Origin: Kalaharituber pfeilii
Taxonomy: Eukaryota; Ascomycota; Pezizomycetes; Pezizales; Pezizaceae
Direction of reading: 5' to 3'
DNA length: 64,000 nucleotides
Assembly: GCA_015179045.1 (NCBI GenBank)
Contig: WHUZ01000004.1
Span: 1,302,001 to 1,366,000, forward strand
The position numbers and the translations under genes were made by a program. Position 1 is the stretch's first letter, and each line of letters begins with the position of its first letter. Shown here in pieces: positions 33,441-45,892 of this stretch. Under the pieces are notes generated by a model. That model saw only the letters and a program-made list of their open reading frames with translations. It ran no database searches and had not been told where the DNA came from.

Positions 33441-34186
33441 TACAGTCTAACCTTGCTATACCGGACGCCCTAACACTACCGGACCGGACAAAAACCTCCA
33501 GACCCTGTCTCCATACAAATAATATTTGCTATACCGGACACACTAATACTAATACATCTTAGACTACTCCACTTTACCACTTAGACTGGTTGTTTACCAC
33601 TCTGCTGCCGTCAATGCTAACTACCACTACTGCTGCCGTTACTGCTGCCATTACTGCTGTCACCGCTACTGCTATCACTTGCTACCGATGCTGCCACCAT
33701 GCATGCGATTAATGAAAGAAAAAAAAAAAAAAAAAAAAAAAGATGCTGCCACCACTGCTGCCACTACTGCTGCTGCCACTGCTGTCACCATTGCTGCTAC
33801 CACTGCTGTCGCTGCTGCTGCTGGAAGGCTGGAACATTGTTGTAGAGTTTGCTGCTTCTTTGGTGTGAATTGATGGGCTTTTAGAGAAACAGTCAGCGTG
33901 ACGGCGTAGCATGTTTTGGCTCTAGTCAATGCTTGCATATTTGATGCTCCCCAAGAGCTTGTAAGGCTCGACCTCTTCTAGGCGGTGAGAGCGATGCATG
34001 TTGAATAGACTTTGATTGAGTTAATGTTTGCTGCACTTGTTTATTTCCTACTCCAGTAATTTCTATACATATTTTTGCCACCTCTTTTTTACATATGCGA
34101 AGCATTTTATTCTATACCGGAACCTTGCTATGGCAGACAAAAAGTGCCAGATTTTTACTCGTCCGGTATAGCAAGATTAGACTGTA
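33441..34186. mobile_element. pogo-like MITE with triplet-repeat interior, left arm
   Basis: Inverted 26-bp ends (TACAGTCTAACCTTGCTATA at left, GGTATAGCAAGATTAGACTG, TA at right; one mismatch) with TA at both borders. The interior is rich in CTG/CCA triplets and is interrupted by an 18-20 base LINE-B tail plus A-run (33700-33741). The mirror copy is 45148-45892. End sequence resembles Tc1/pogo elements of fungi; there is no transposase frame. Confidence 0.8.
33700..33741 (+). mobile_element. minimal LINE-B tail insertion (~20 bp plus poly(A))
   Basis: TGCATGCGATTAATGAAAG and about 23 A between exact 13-bp duplications GATGCTGCCACCA (33687-33699, 33742-33754). It is mirrored in the right arm at about 45590-45632. 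Confidence 0.85.
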
Positions 34187-34368
34187 TCCTTAGGTGTCAT
34201 ATTCCTATCTGGATACTCGCATTCCTCCGCTGCAGTTATATTTACAACAACTGTATCTGTCAACTTTATCTAATCAACTACTCTAACTATAGCTAAAATC
34301 CCACCACCACGCTCACTATCTCTTCTGAGCTTTCAACTTTCCCAGTTGCCCACCCATCAACTACACCT

Positions 34369-34640
34369 TGCTGAATCACTTGCTGAATCGCCCGCTGAAT
34401 GGCCTGCTGAATCACTTGTTGAATTGGCTTCTGAATGTCCTGAATCCGCTGCTGAATCCTCCGCTCAAGTGCCTGCTGAATCCCCCGCTAAAGTGCTTGC
34501 TGAATCCCCTACCGAATCACTTGCCGAATCGCTTGTAGAACTACATGCTGAACTTGTTGTTGAACTTTCTAACTCATCTGTTAAGCTGCTAGTTAGCTCA
34601 CATAATGAATTGCTTGCTGAACCCTTCACTGAATCGTATA
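34369..34640 (+). repeat. degenerate 12-bp minisatellite (CTTGCTGAATCA)n
   Basis: More than 20 degenerate units; one frame reads as Glu-Ser-Leu-Ala type repeats (34346-34663). Mirrored at about 44694-44965. Coding is not supported by any other signal. Confidence 0.75.
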
Positions 34641-34891
34641 GTGCATTCTCACTTACCTATTAGGCTATCCACCATAGCATTCAAGTTTCTCAAGTAGCAA
34701 GTTTAGTAGAGTACATCCCGATAACCGATAATTTTTTTAGTATTAATATAGTAGTGCCAATGGAACAAAAGTGACTCTTACCTTTGCATTGTCAAGTTGC
34801 GGAGTTGTAAAGGGGTGAAGGTGAGGAGGTAGTTTTAAGATAGATTTATTCTTAATTCAGATAGAAGTCAAGCTATCTTTATTTTGATTAG

Positions 34892-34894
<3 letters not shown>

Positions 34895-34923
<29 letters not shown>

Positions 34924-35581
34924 CACATAACCCCGCTTGTAGCACGTGGCCATGGCAGGGTCCCTGGGCAAGCCCTCATAGCCCGGAGACAGGCTAAACT
35001 AACTCTCTACATACATGGCCCCCACGCGCCGTCGCCCCCGCTCTCCTAGCTTCTAGAACTTGACCCCGCGCTCTCCTACCTTCTAGAACTTGACCCCGGC
35101 GAAGAAATTCTCTAAAACGTCATACTCCTCCCCATTCTCCGCCTTTCTTTTCCACTCCTTTCCCATGTCGCTCCACCTCTCAAAACCTTCTGGGCGGTTC
35201 TCCTGACTTCTGCATCGGAAAGCGAGATGCTCCCCCGTTTGCACCTCCCCACACCTGCACCTATCCGATTCCGCCACCCCTAGCTTCTTCAACCACCTAG
35301 CACACCTTCCTCGCAATGCAGTGAAGTTTGATGTCGCCATCCTACTCCACTCCATGACCTTTCCTCCTCTAAAGCCCTCCACCTCTCTCTTCTCCTTCCT
35401 CCACGCCTTCACCCTCTGGCGCACCCCGCTTCCGGTGGCCACCTCCTTTCCCTGCATCACCGTCCCCTTCTTTGCCCACTCATCCGCCTTCTCGTTGCCT
35501 GCGATTCCGATATGAGCTTTTACCCACAACAGTTTGCATCCCCCCCCTTCTTCTTTCTCCTCGCCACTGCATTCACCACCC
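34895..35581 (-). mobile_element. LINE-A fragment: RNase H domain to poly(A), left arm
   Basis: Target duplications ATTTTGATTAGTTT (34881-34894 and 35582-35595) bound a 5'-truncated LINE-A. On the minus strand, 35583-35083 encodes about 166 residues: the RNase H C-terminal half with WVKAHIGIAGNEKADEWAK (His and last catalytic Asp), then a knuckle CRCGEVQTGEHLAFRC (CxC-x7-H-x4-C) and the end AGVKF. The apparent start Met is formed by the target duplication, so no independent gene exists. The 3' UTR ends in the LINE-A tail (CTGTCTCCGGGCTATGAGGG ... GCGGGGTTATGTGAT). The translated product is identical to the right-arm copy. Confidence 0.9.
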
Positions 35582-36612
35582 ATTTTGATTAGTTTGATGG
35601 GACGATTTACTCAAGTTGACAGAGATTTGCACAGTTTTATTAAAAGCGCTGATCAGAAGCCACTTGTAGAGGTCATAGCTACAAAGTATAGACATCTATT
35701 GGCCCGATAAGAGAGGAGGCCCAAGTTATTCTCGAAAATTTTTATCTCAGTACTATATAGACTAGCATGTGGCCACCTCGCGACCAGTGTAGGTGTAGCG
35801 GTAGTGGATAAGGGACCCGTAAAGTCGGCGTCAAGTGACTGTACACTCTTTACCAGTTCCATGACCGTACAATCTCGTTTCTCTGCATTTATTCATATCA
35901 GTTTATTCTCATTGTTATTTATAATATCACGTAATCCCACTCCTGCATCCAGGGAGCTCTAGTATTAATTTTATATATTTTGTGGAGTATAATGCTAATA
36001 ATTGTAGAACCTATGGATAGCGAAACCCTCGTTACAGCCCATAAACTCTACCTAAATTCCGGTTAATATCTACCCACAATGATATTGCTCAGATGTCCAG
36101 CATATGCCCCTTTAGGTGTACCCAGCTTCCTTATCCGCCCTCTAGACCCACATATAAATGCTATTCAAGTGAGAATATTAATAGGTGTAAGGTAATTAAA
36201 AAGATATAACTAATACAGCTGGAATGATGGCAAGAGGATATAAGAAAGTGGAAGAATTGAAGGCTGAGGGAGATGATGAAGAGTAGACATAGCTATCGCT
36301 ATCTATAGAGTGCTTGCGATTTAAAAAACAGTAAAGGGTGGGGAATGGAGCCGGAGTCAGTAGGTACTGTAGTAGCCGATGATTGTAACCTTTGGCAGGT
36401 GCCCCTTTATCACCCCGCCATGCTGTACCAGTCCAGCGCATTCTCATGTTGCAGTAATCTGCCATACTTGTAGAATTGTAAATTGAGCTCATTTTGGCAT
36501 ATCTTGCACCATCAAGGAGGTCTTATTGTATCTGTGAAATTGAGCCATACCGCCTCACTTTGCACCATAGAAAGGGGCCAGCCTTAACTGTGAATTGAGC
36601 TCATTTTTGTCA

Positions 36613-37518
36613 AAACGGACAGTCTGATCCCGCCTTCTATTATCACGACATACACGTTCTGTTATTGTTTTATTGGCTTAATTCTTTCTTATCTTCGTTT
36701 CACATGTCGTTTACATGGATGGTTGCTATGTTTATCTCGTATATTAATTCTTTCATTTATTCTCGGAATTACTTCGGATATCACATTCAGCTGGGATTTG
36801 TTTCGAACTCGCATACAGCTTGTTTTACTTCGTCTTTTCTTTACGAAACTGTACAAGTTTGTTGCCATATCTACGGCTACCACTTAGGTATAGTCGTCTC
36901 GCTTTCTGTGTATATAGTCTGCGGAAACCCGCACCCACTTAATACCATAGAGTCGCTCAACTCCTCTCCTCGTTTCCTTCCTCCGTGCCTCCACTCCATT
37001 GCTGCCTCCGTTTGCACCATTATCTTTCTCTATAGCGCTTGCCCCGCTATCCTTATTCTTCCGCTACGCATCGTGTTACTGTTACGGAGTCTACGATGAT
37101 GTAGCTAAAATGAGGGTGTAACTTAGGACAACGCTTGAAGCTTGACCATCTCTCGAAGGCAGAAGACCCTCCTTATATAGCCAGCTCCCCGCGCATGCCC
37201 ACTGTATGCTCTATTGCTTATGCTATCTATGCTTAACAATCGATATCAATGCTTAACAATCAATAGCAATGTCTGAGGCTGTGCACAACAAGCCTACGCG
37301 TACTCTTGCCACTCAGTGGCGCAACTCACTCAACCATGTGCTCCGCTTGTGATACGCTTCCGTGACCCGACCTGTCAATTGTATTGCCCTGCTGTAGCTA
37401 TCGGTTGATCAGGCCGAATGGTCACTAGCAGCCTTACGGGTCAACTCAGGTGGATATCCCCAGCATCTCTGGGTAGGCCCGTGACAGTTACCCTCTCGTA
37501 GGTCACGTTGTTAATTTT
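36613..37518. mobile_element. unclassified ~900-bp insertion in the first spacer unit
   Basis: Units 2 and 3 read from GAGCTCATTTT directly to ACCATGTTCCACGCTGCC, whereas unit 1 has about 900 extra bases. The insert contains TCCTTATATAGCC near 37170 and a 144-codon hydrophobic frame at 36665-37099 of doubtful reality. I could not settle its ends, so a solo LTR, a TIR element or a deletion in the other units all remain possible. Confidence 0.5.
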
Positions 37519-38278
37519 ACCATGTTCCACGCTGCCAGGTGGGTCCTGCCGTACCTGTCCAATTTGGCTCATTCTGCTGTTCTCACACTGTGGAAAGAGT
37601 CCGGTAATACTTGTCAACTTGAGCTCATTCTGGCTCATCTCATGCCATCGAAAGGAAGCTGTCATACCCTGTTAAATTGAGCTCATTCTGGCTCATCTCA
37701 CACCATCGAGAGAGACTGCCATTCCTATTGAATTCGGCACATTCTGCTGCATCTCACATTATTGAGGAGCTGTCATGTCTGTCAAATTGTGCTCGCCCTC
37801 CTGTATCTCATGTTAGCAAGAGAGATCTACCAATCCCTGTCAAATTCAGCTTATTCTGCTGCATCTCCCAGGCTCAAATAGACCTGCCATATCTGTCAAA
37901 TTCGACTCTTGTTCTGCTGCATCTTGTGCTATTGAATAACTATCAAATTGTGCTCATTCTACTATATCTCACAATGCGGAAAGAGTCCTATTATACCTGT
38001 CAAATTTGGCTCACTCTGCTACTCTCCGGTTGAAAGGTGCTACTATACCTATCAAATTGAGTTCGTTTTACTACATCTCATGCTGGTAAGAGAGGTGTAC
38101 CATACTTATGAAATTTGGCTCATTCTTCTGTATCTCGTGCCATAGAAGAGTCTTGCCATACCTATATACTTGTTAAAGTTAGTTTATTCTACTGTATCTT
38201 GTATTGTCAAGGGAGACCTACACACCGGTCCAATTGAGTTCATTTTGCTGCATCTCGTGCTATCAAGAGAGACCTACT

Positions 38279-38335
38279 CTTTTTTTTTTTTTTCTTTTAT
38301 GTAACTCCGCTTGCAGCTGTTCGCCATGGCAGGGC
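38279..38335 (-). mobile_element. uSINE in spacer unit 1
   Basis: T-run, ATGTAACTCCGCTTGCAGCT, GTTCGCCATGGCAGGGC, with 14-bp duplications AAGAGAGACCTACT at 38265-38278 and 38336-38349. Confidence 0.9.
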
Positions 38336-40630
38336 AAGAGAGACCTACTATACCTGTCAAATTCAGCGCATTCTGCTGCTCTTATGCTATGGAAATATCA
38401 CATTTGACTCGTTCTGCTGCATCTCGCACCATTGAGGAGCTGTGGTGCCTATCAAATTGAGGAGCTGTCGTGCCTGTCAAAGTAAGGAGCTGTCGTGCCT
38501 GTCAAAGTGCCTGTCAAATTCAGCTCATTTTGCTGCATCTCGCGGAGTGAAATAGACCTACCATACCTGTCAAATTTGACTCGTTCTACTGCGCCTCACA
38601 CCATTGAGGAGCTGTCGTGCCTGTCAAAGTGCCTATCAAATTCGGCTCACTCTGTTACTCTTATGCTATGGAAAGCTGCTGCTGTACCTATCAAATTGAA
38701 CTCGTTCTACTTCATCTCCCACTGGTAAGAGAGATATACCATACCTATAAATTTTGTTTCATTCTTCTGTATCTTATGCTGAGTGCCTGTATGTTGAGGT
38801 TCAGGAGGATGTCAACATTTCATTCGGTATATTGATATGGCTTTCATGGTTGTATGTTGAGTTCAGGAGAACGTGAACATTTCATTCGGTATGTTGATAT
38901 AGTTGTCACCAAAGGCATTTTCCGACAGGGGTGTGAACATTTCTTTCCGTGGTAAGATCATTTTCTGTAAATTTCAGGGATAAGGAATATATACACAAAC
39001 AAAAAACCAAGGATTGTTTATATACATTTTAAACAGTACGTTGATACTAGCATGTGGCCACCTCGCGACCGCGAGGGTGAGTGTAGGTGTAGCGGTAGTG
39101 GATAAGGGACCCGTAAAGTCGGCGTCAAGTGACTGTACACTCTTTACCAGTTCCATGACCGTACAATCTCGTTTCTCTGCATTTATTCATATCAGTATAT
39201 TCTCATTGTTATTTATAATCCCACTCCTGCATCCAGGGAGCTCTAGTAGAAAATGTAGCTTTAGAAGGTTAATTTTATATATTTTGTGGAGTATAATGCT
39301 AAGAATTGTAGAACTTATGGATAGCGAAACCCTCGTTACAGCCTATAAACTCTACCTAAATTCCGGTTAATTATTTACCCACAATGATATTGCTCAGATG
39401 TCCAGCATATACCCTTTTAGGTGTACCCAGCTTCCTTATCCGCCCTCTAGACCCACGTATAAATGCTATGCAAGTGAGGATATTAACAGGTGTAAGGTGA
39501 TTAAGAAGTTACAAAAGGATATAATTAATACAGCTGGATTGATGGCAGGAGTATGAGAAAGTGGAAGAATTGAAGGCTGAGGGTAATGATGAAGAGTAGA
39601 CATAGCTATCGCTATGTATAGATTGCTTGCGATTTGAAAAACAGTAAAGGGTGGGGAATGGAGCCTGAGTCAGTAGGTACTGTAGTAGCCGATGATTGTA
39701 ACCTTTAGCAGATGCCCCTTTATCACCCCGCCATGCTGTACCAGTCTAGCGCATTCTTATTTTGCCCCATCTCACACCATCGAGAGTAATCTGCCATACT
39801 TGTAGAATTGTAAATTGAGCTCATTTTGGCATATCTTGCACCATCAAGGAGGTCTTATTGTATCTGTCAAATTGAGCCATACCGCCTCACTTTGCACCAT
39901 AGAAAGGGGCCAGCCTTAACTGTGAATTGAGCTCATTTTACCATGTTCCACGCTGCCAGGTGGGTCCTGCCGTACCTGTCCAATTTGGCTCATTCTGCTG
40001 TTCTCACACTGTGGAAAGAGTCCGGTGATACTTGTCAACTTGAGCTTATTCTGCCTCATTTCATGCCATCGAAAGGAAGCTGTCATACCCTGTTAAATTG
40101 AGCTCATTCTGCCTCATCTCACACCATCGAGAGAGACTGCCATTCCGCATTCTGCTGCATCTCACATTATTGAGGAGCTGTCATGCCTGTCAAATTGTGC
40201 TCGCCCTGCTGTATCTCATGTTGGCAAGAGAGATCTACCAATTCCTGTCAAATTCGACTCTCGTTCTGCTGCATCTTGTGCTATCGAATAACTATCAAAT
40301 TGTGCTCATTCTGCTATATCTCACAATGCGGAAAGGGTCCTATTATACCTGTCAAATTTGGCTCACTCTGCTACTCTCCTATGGAAAGGTGCTACTATAC
40401 CTACCAAATTGAGTTCGTTTTACTACATCTCATGCTGGTAAGAGAGGTGTGCCATACTTATGAAATTTGGCTCATTCTTTTGTATCTCGTGCCGTAGAAG
40501 AGTCTTGACATACCTATATACTTGTTAGAGTTAGTTTATTCTACTGTATCTTGTATTGTCAAGGGAGACCTACACACCGGTCCAATGGGGTTCATTGTGC
40601 TGCATCTCGTGCTATCAAGAGAGACCTACT

Positions 40631-40693
40631 CTTTTTTTTTTTTTTTTTTTAATTTCATGTAACTCCACTTGCAGCTGTTCGCCATGGCAGGGC
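40631..40693 (-). mobile_element. uSINE in spacer unit 2
   Basis: The same insertion as at 38279, with the same 14-bp duplications (40617-40630, 40694-40707) and a longer T-run. It was copied with the unit. Confidence 0.9.
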
Positions 40694-43204
40694 AAGAGAG
40701 ACCTACTATACCTGTCAAATTCAGCTCATTCTGCTGCTTTTATGCTATAGTCCTGTAATACTTGTCAACTTGAGCTCATTCGGCCACATCTCGCGCCATT
40801 GAGAGAAAGCTGTCATACCTGTTAAATTGAGCTTATTCTGCCTCATTTTTGCCTGTCAAGGTCATATCTGTCAACTTGACCACATCCATCCTCATCTTGC
40901 GCCATTGAGAGAGACTGTTATACCTATTAAATTCAGCTCATTCTGCTGCATCTCACACCATTAAGGAGCTATCATGCCTGTCAAAGTGCCTGTCAAATTC
41001 GGCTCATTTTGCTGCATCTCGTGAGGTGAAATAGACCTACCATACCTATCACATTTGACTCGTTCTGCTGCATCTCGCACCATGGAGGAGCTGTCGTACC
41101 TGTCAAATTGAGGAGCTGTCGTGCCTATTAAATTGAGGAACTATCGTGTCTGTTAAATTGAGGAGCTGTCGTGCCTGTCAAAGTGCCTGTCAAATTCGGC
41201 TCATTTTTCTGCATCTCGCGGGGTGAAATGGACCTACCATACCTGTCAATTTGACTCGTTCTGCTGCACCTCACACCATTGAGGAGCTGTCGTGCCTGTC
41301 AAAGTGCCTGTCAAATTTGGCTCATTTTGCTGCATCTCACGGGGTGAAATGGACCTACCATACCTGTCAAATTTGACTCGTTCTGCTATATCTCGCACCA
41401 TTGAGGAGCTGTTGTGCTTGTCAAAGTACCTATCAAATTCGGCTCATTTTGCTATATCTTGCAAGATAAAATAGACCTTCCATACCTGTCAAATTTGACT
41501 CGTTCAGCTGTATCTCGTGCCATCGAATACCAGTCAAATTGTACTCTTATACCTGTCAAATTCGGCTCACTCTGTTACTCTTGTGCTATAGAAAGCTACT
41601 GCTGTACCTATTAAATTGAACTCGTTCTGCTTCATCTCCCGCAGGTAAGAAAGATATACCATACCTATAAATTTTGCCTCATTCTTCTGTATCTTATGCC
41701 GAGTACCGGTATATTGAGTTTCAGGATGATCTGAACTCTTCATTCGGTATATTGATATGGCTTTCGTGGTTGTACGTTGAGATTCAGGAGAATGTGAACA
41801 TTTCATTCGGTACGTTGATATGGTTGTCACCAAAGGTATTTTCCGACAGGGTGCTAAGATCATGTGGCCACCTCGCGACCGCGAGGGTGAGTGTAGGTGT
41901 AGCGGTAGTGGATAAGGGACCCGTAAAGTCGGCGTCAAGTGACTGTACACTCTTTACCAGTTCCATGACCGTACAATCTCGTTTCTCTGCATTTATTCAT
42001 ATCAGTATATTCTCATTGTTATTTATAATATCACGTAATCCCACTCCTGCATCTAGGGAGCTCTAGTACCAAATGCAGCGTCAGAAGGTTTTGTAGAACT
42101 TATGGATAGCGAAACCCTCGTTACAGCCCATAAACTCTACCTAAATTCCGGTTAATATCTACCCACAATGATATTGCTCAGATGTCCAGCATATGCCCTT
42201 TCATGTGTACCTAGCTTCCGTATCTGGCCTCTAGCACCATGCCGTACCGGTCCAGCGCATTCTCATTTTGCCCCATCTCGCACCGTCGAAAGTAATCTGC
42301 CATACTTGTAAAATTGTAATTGAGCTCATTTTGGCATATCTTGCACCATTAAGGAGGTCTTATTGTATCTGTCAAATTGAGCCATACCGCCTCACTTTGC
42401 ACCATAGAAAGGGGCCAGCCTTAACTGTGAATTGAGCTCATTTTACCATGTTCCACGCTGCCAGGTGGGTCCTGCCATACCTGTCAAATTTGGCTCATTC
42501 TGCTGTTCTCACACTGTGGAAAGAGTCCGGTGATACTTGTCAACTTGAGCTCATTCTGCCTCATCTCACGCCATCGAAAGGAAGCTGTCATACCCTGTTA
42601 AATTAAGCTCATTCTACCTCATCTCACACCATCAAGAGAGACTACCATTCCTATTAAATTCGGCTCATTCTGCTGCATCTCACATTATTGAGGAGCTGTC
42701 ATGCCTGTCAAATTCTGCTCGCCCTGCTGTATCTCATGTTGGCAAGAGAGATCTACCAATCCCTGTCAAATTCGGCTTATTCTGCTGCATCTCCCAGGCT
42801 GAAATAGACCTGCCATACCTGTCAAATTCGACTCTCGTTCTGCTGCATCTTGTGCTATCGAATAACTATCAAATTGTGCTCATTCTGCTATATCTCACAA
42901 TGTGGAAAGAGTCCTATTATACCTGTCAAATTTGGCTCACTCTACTACTCTCCTGTGGAAAGGTGTTACTATACCTATCAAATTGAGTTCGTTTTACTAC
43001 ATCTCACGCTGGTAAGAAAGGTGTGCCATACTTATGAAATTTGGCTCATTCTTTTGTATCTCATGCTGTAGAAGAGTCTTGCCATACCTATATACTTGTT
43101 AAAGTTAGTTTATTCTACTGTATCTTGTATTGTCAAGGGAGACCTACACACCGGTCCAATTGAGTTCATTTTGCTGCATCTCGTGCTATCAAGAGAGACC
43201 TACT

Positions 43205-43258
43205 CTTTTTTTTTAAATTTCACATAACTCCGCTTGCAGCTGTTCGCCATGGCAGGGC
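43205..43258 (-). mobile_element. uSINE in spacer unit 3
   Basis: Same insertion and target duplications (43191-43204, 43259-43272); its T-run is the shortest of the three. Confidence 0.9.
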
Positions 43259-43751
43259 AAGAGAGACCTACTATACCTGTCAAATTTAGCTCATTCTGCT
43301 GCTTTTACGCTATGGAAAGAGTTCTGTAATACTTGTCAACTTGAGCTCATTCGGCCACATCTCGCGCCATTGAGAGAAAGCTGTCATACCTGTTAAATTG
43401 AGGTCATATCTGTCAACTTGACCACATCCATCCTCATCTTGCGCCATTGAGGGAGACTGTTATACCTATTCAATTCGGCTCATTTTGCTGCATCTCACAC
43501 CATTGAGGAGCTGTCATGCCTGTCAAGTTGAGGAGCTGTCGTGCCTGTCAAAGTGCCCGCCAAGAGGGATGTCTATATAGTACTGAGATAAAAATTTTCG
43601 AGAATAACTTGGGCCTCCTCTCTTATCGGGCCAATAGATGTCTATACTTTGTAGCTATGACCTCTACAAGTGGCTTCTGATCAGCGCTTTTAATAAAACT
43701 GTGCAAATCTCTGTCAACTTGAGTAAATCGCCCCATCAAACTAATCAAAAT

Positions 43752-44409
43752 GGGTGGTGAATGCAGTGGCGAGGAGAAAGAAGAAGGGGGGGGATGCAAA
43801 CTGTTGTGGGTAAAAGCTCATATCGGAATCGCAGGCAACGAGAAGGCGGATGAGTGGGCAAAGAAGGGGACGGTGATGCAGGGAAAGGAGGTGGCCACCG
43901 GAAGCGGGGTGCGCCAGAGGGTGAAGGCGTGGAGGAAGGAGAAGAGAGAGGTGGAGGGCTTTAGAGGAGGAAAGGTCATGGAGTGGAGTAGGATGGCGAC
44001 ATCAAACTTCACTGCATTGCGAGGAAGGTGTGCTAGGTGGTTGAAGAAGCTAGGGGTGGCGGAATCGGATAGGTGCAGGTGTGGGGAGGTGCAAACGGGG
44101 GAGCATCTCGCTTTCCGATGCAGAAGTCAGGAGAACCGCCCAGAAGGTTTTGAGAGGTGGAGCGACATGGGAAAGGAGTGGAAAAGAAAGGCGGAGAATG
44201 GGGAGGAGTATGACGTTTTAGAGAATTTCTTCGCCGGGGTCAAGTTCTAGAAGGTAGGAGAGCGCGGGGTCAAGTTCTAGAAGCTAGGAGAGCGGGGGCG
44301 ACGGCGCGTGGGGGCCATGTATGTAGAGAGTTAGTTTAGCCTGTCTCCGGGCTATGAGGGCTTGCCCAGGGACCCTGCCATGGCCACGTGCTACAAGCGG
44401 GGTTATGTG

Positions 44410-44439
<30 letters not shown>
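43752..44439 (+). mobile_element. LINE-A fragment, right arm
   Basis: This is the mirror of 34895-35581, with duplications AAACTAATCAAAAT (43738-43751, 44440-44453). The frame 43750-44250 encodes the same RNase H/knuckle fragment of 166 residues, ending LENFFAGVKF. Its ATG is created where the duplication meets the element. Absence of the reverse transcriptase and of the first RNase H carboxylates makes it inactive. Identity of a non-functional fragment between arms points to recent duplication or gene conversion. Confidence 0.9.
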
Positions 44440-44443
<4 letters not shown>

Positions 44444-45147
44444 TAATCAAAATAAAGATAGCTTGACTTCTATCTGAATTAAGAATAAATCTATCTTAAA
44501 ACTACCTCCTCACCTTCACCCCTTTACAACTCCGCAACTTGACAATGCAAAGGTAAGAGTCACTTTTGTTCCATTGGCACTACTATATTAATACTAAAAA
44601 AATTATCGGTTATCGGGATGTACTCTACTAAACTTGCTACTTGAGAAACTTGAATGCTATGGTGGATAGCCTAATAGGTAAGTGAGAATGCACTATACGA
44701 TTCAGTGAAGGGTTCAGCAAGCAATTCATTATGTGAGCTAACTAGCAGCTTAACAGATGAGTTAGAAAGTTCAACAACAAGTTCAGCATGTAGTTCTACA
44801 AGCGATTCGGCAAGTGATTCGGTAGGGGATTCAGCAAGCACTTTAGCGGGGGATTCAGCAGGCACTTGAGCGGAGGATTCAGCAGCGGATTCAGGACATT
44901 CAGAAGCCAATTCAACAAGTGATTCAGCAGGCCATTCAGCGGGCGATTCAGCAAGTGATTCAGCAAGGTGTAGTTGATGGGTGGGCAACTGGGAAAGTTG
45001 AAAGCTCAGAAGAGATAGTGAGCGTGGTGGTGGGATTTTAGCTATAGTTAGAGTAGTTGATTAGATAAAGTTGACAGATACAGTTGTTGTAAATATAACT
45101 GCAGCGGAGGAATGCGAGTATCCAGATAGGAATATGACACCTAAGGA

Positions 45148-45892
45148 TACAGTCTAATCTTGCTATACCGGACGAGTAAAAATCTGGCACTTTTTGTCTG
45201 CCATAGCAAGGTTCCGGTATAGAATAAAATGCTTCGCATATGTAAAAAAGAGGTGGCAAAAATATGTATAGAAATTACTGGAGTAGGAAATAAACAAGTG
45301 CAGCAAACATTAACTCAATCAAAGTCTATTCAACATGCATCGCTCTCACCGCCTAGAAGAGGTCGAGCCTTACAAGCTCTTGGGGAGCATCAAATATGCA
45401 AGCATTGACTAGAGCCAAAACATGCTACGCCGTCACGCTGACTGTTTCTCTAAAAGCCCATCAATTCACACCAAAGAAGCAGCAAACTCTACAACAATGT
45501 TCCAGCCTTCCAGCAGCAGCAGCGACAGCAGTGGTAGCAGCAATGGTGACAGCAGTGGCAGCAGCAGTAGTGGCAGCAGTGGTGGCAGCATCTTTTTTTT
45601 TTTTTTTTTTTTTTCTTTCATTAATCGCATGCATGGTGGCAGCATCGGTAGCAAGTGATAGCAGTAGCGGTGACAGCAGTAATGGCAGCAGTAACGGCAG
45701 CAGTAGTGGTAGTTAGCATTGACGGCAGCAGAGTGGTAAACAACCAGTCTAAGTGGTAAAGTGGAGTAGTCTAAGATGTATTAGTATTAGTGTGTCCGGT
45801 ATAGCAAATATTATTTGTATGGAGACAGGGTCTGGAGGTTTTTGTCCGGTCCGGTAGTGTTAGGGCGTCCGGTATAGCAAGGTTAGACTGTA
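45148..45892. mobile_element. pogo-like MITE, right arm
   Basis: Mirror of 33441-34186 with the same ends and the same internal LINE-B tail insertion. Confidence 0.8.

Larger units (their letters stand above)
32813..35762 (+). repeat. large inverted repeat, left arm (2950 bp)
   Basis: The arm is the near-exact reverse complement of 43571-46518. Differences I could find are homopolymer lengths and one substitution (near 35602). Outer ends start TACGAGAGAATGCCCGCTCG, with TA at both outer borders. It contains, from outside inwards, a LINE-B tail, a pogo-like MITE, a 12-bp minisatellite and a LINE-A fragment, all with matching partners in the right arm. These insertions predate the inversion. 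Confidence 0.9.
35763..43570 (+). repeat. spacer of three related units with ~57-bp satellite
   Basis: Units begin at about 35761, 39045 and 41861 with CATGTGGCCACCTCGCGACC and continue with TAGTGGATAAGGGACCCGTA. Each then runs into degenerate repeats with a period of about 56-58 bp (CTGTCAAATTGAGCTCATTC, TGCTGCATCTC..., CCATTGAGAGAG). The third unit is cut short by the right arm. All three carry the same uSINE insertion. I see no gene; the many short frames are repeats read in-frame. Confidence 0.85.

Noticed and set aside
34346..34663. 105-codon Glu/Ser/Ala repeat protein
   Set aside because: It is a 12-bp minisatellite read in frame, inside the inverted arm, with no promoter or conserved start.
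36665..37099. 144-codon hydrophobic frame in the unclassified insertion
   Set aside because: No domain, promoter or second copy; composition is typical of AT-rich non-coding sequence.
37677..38835. Several overlapping Leu/Ser-rich frames in the spacer
   Set aside because: They are the 57-bp satellite in different registers; frames shift between neighbouring units.
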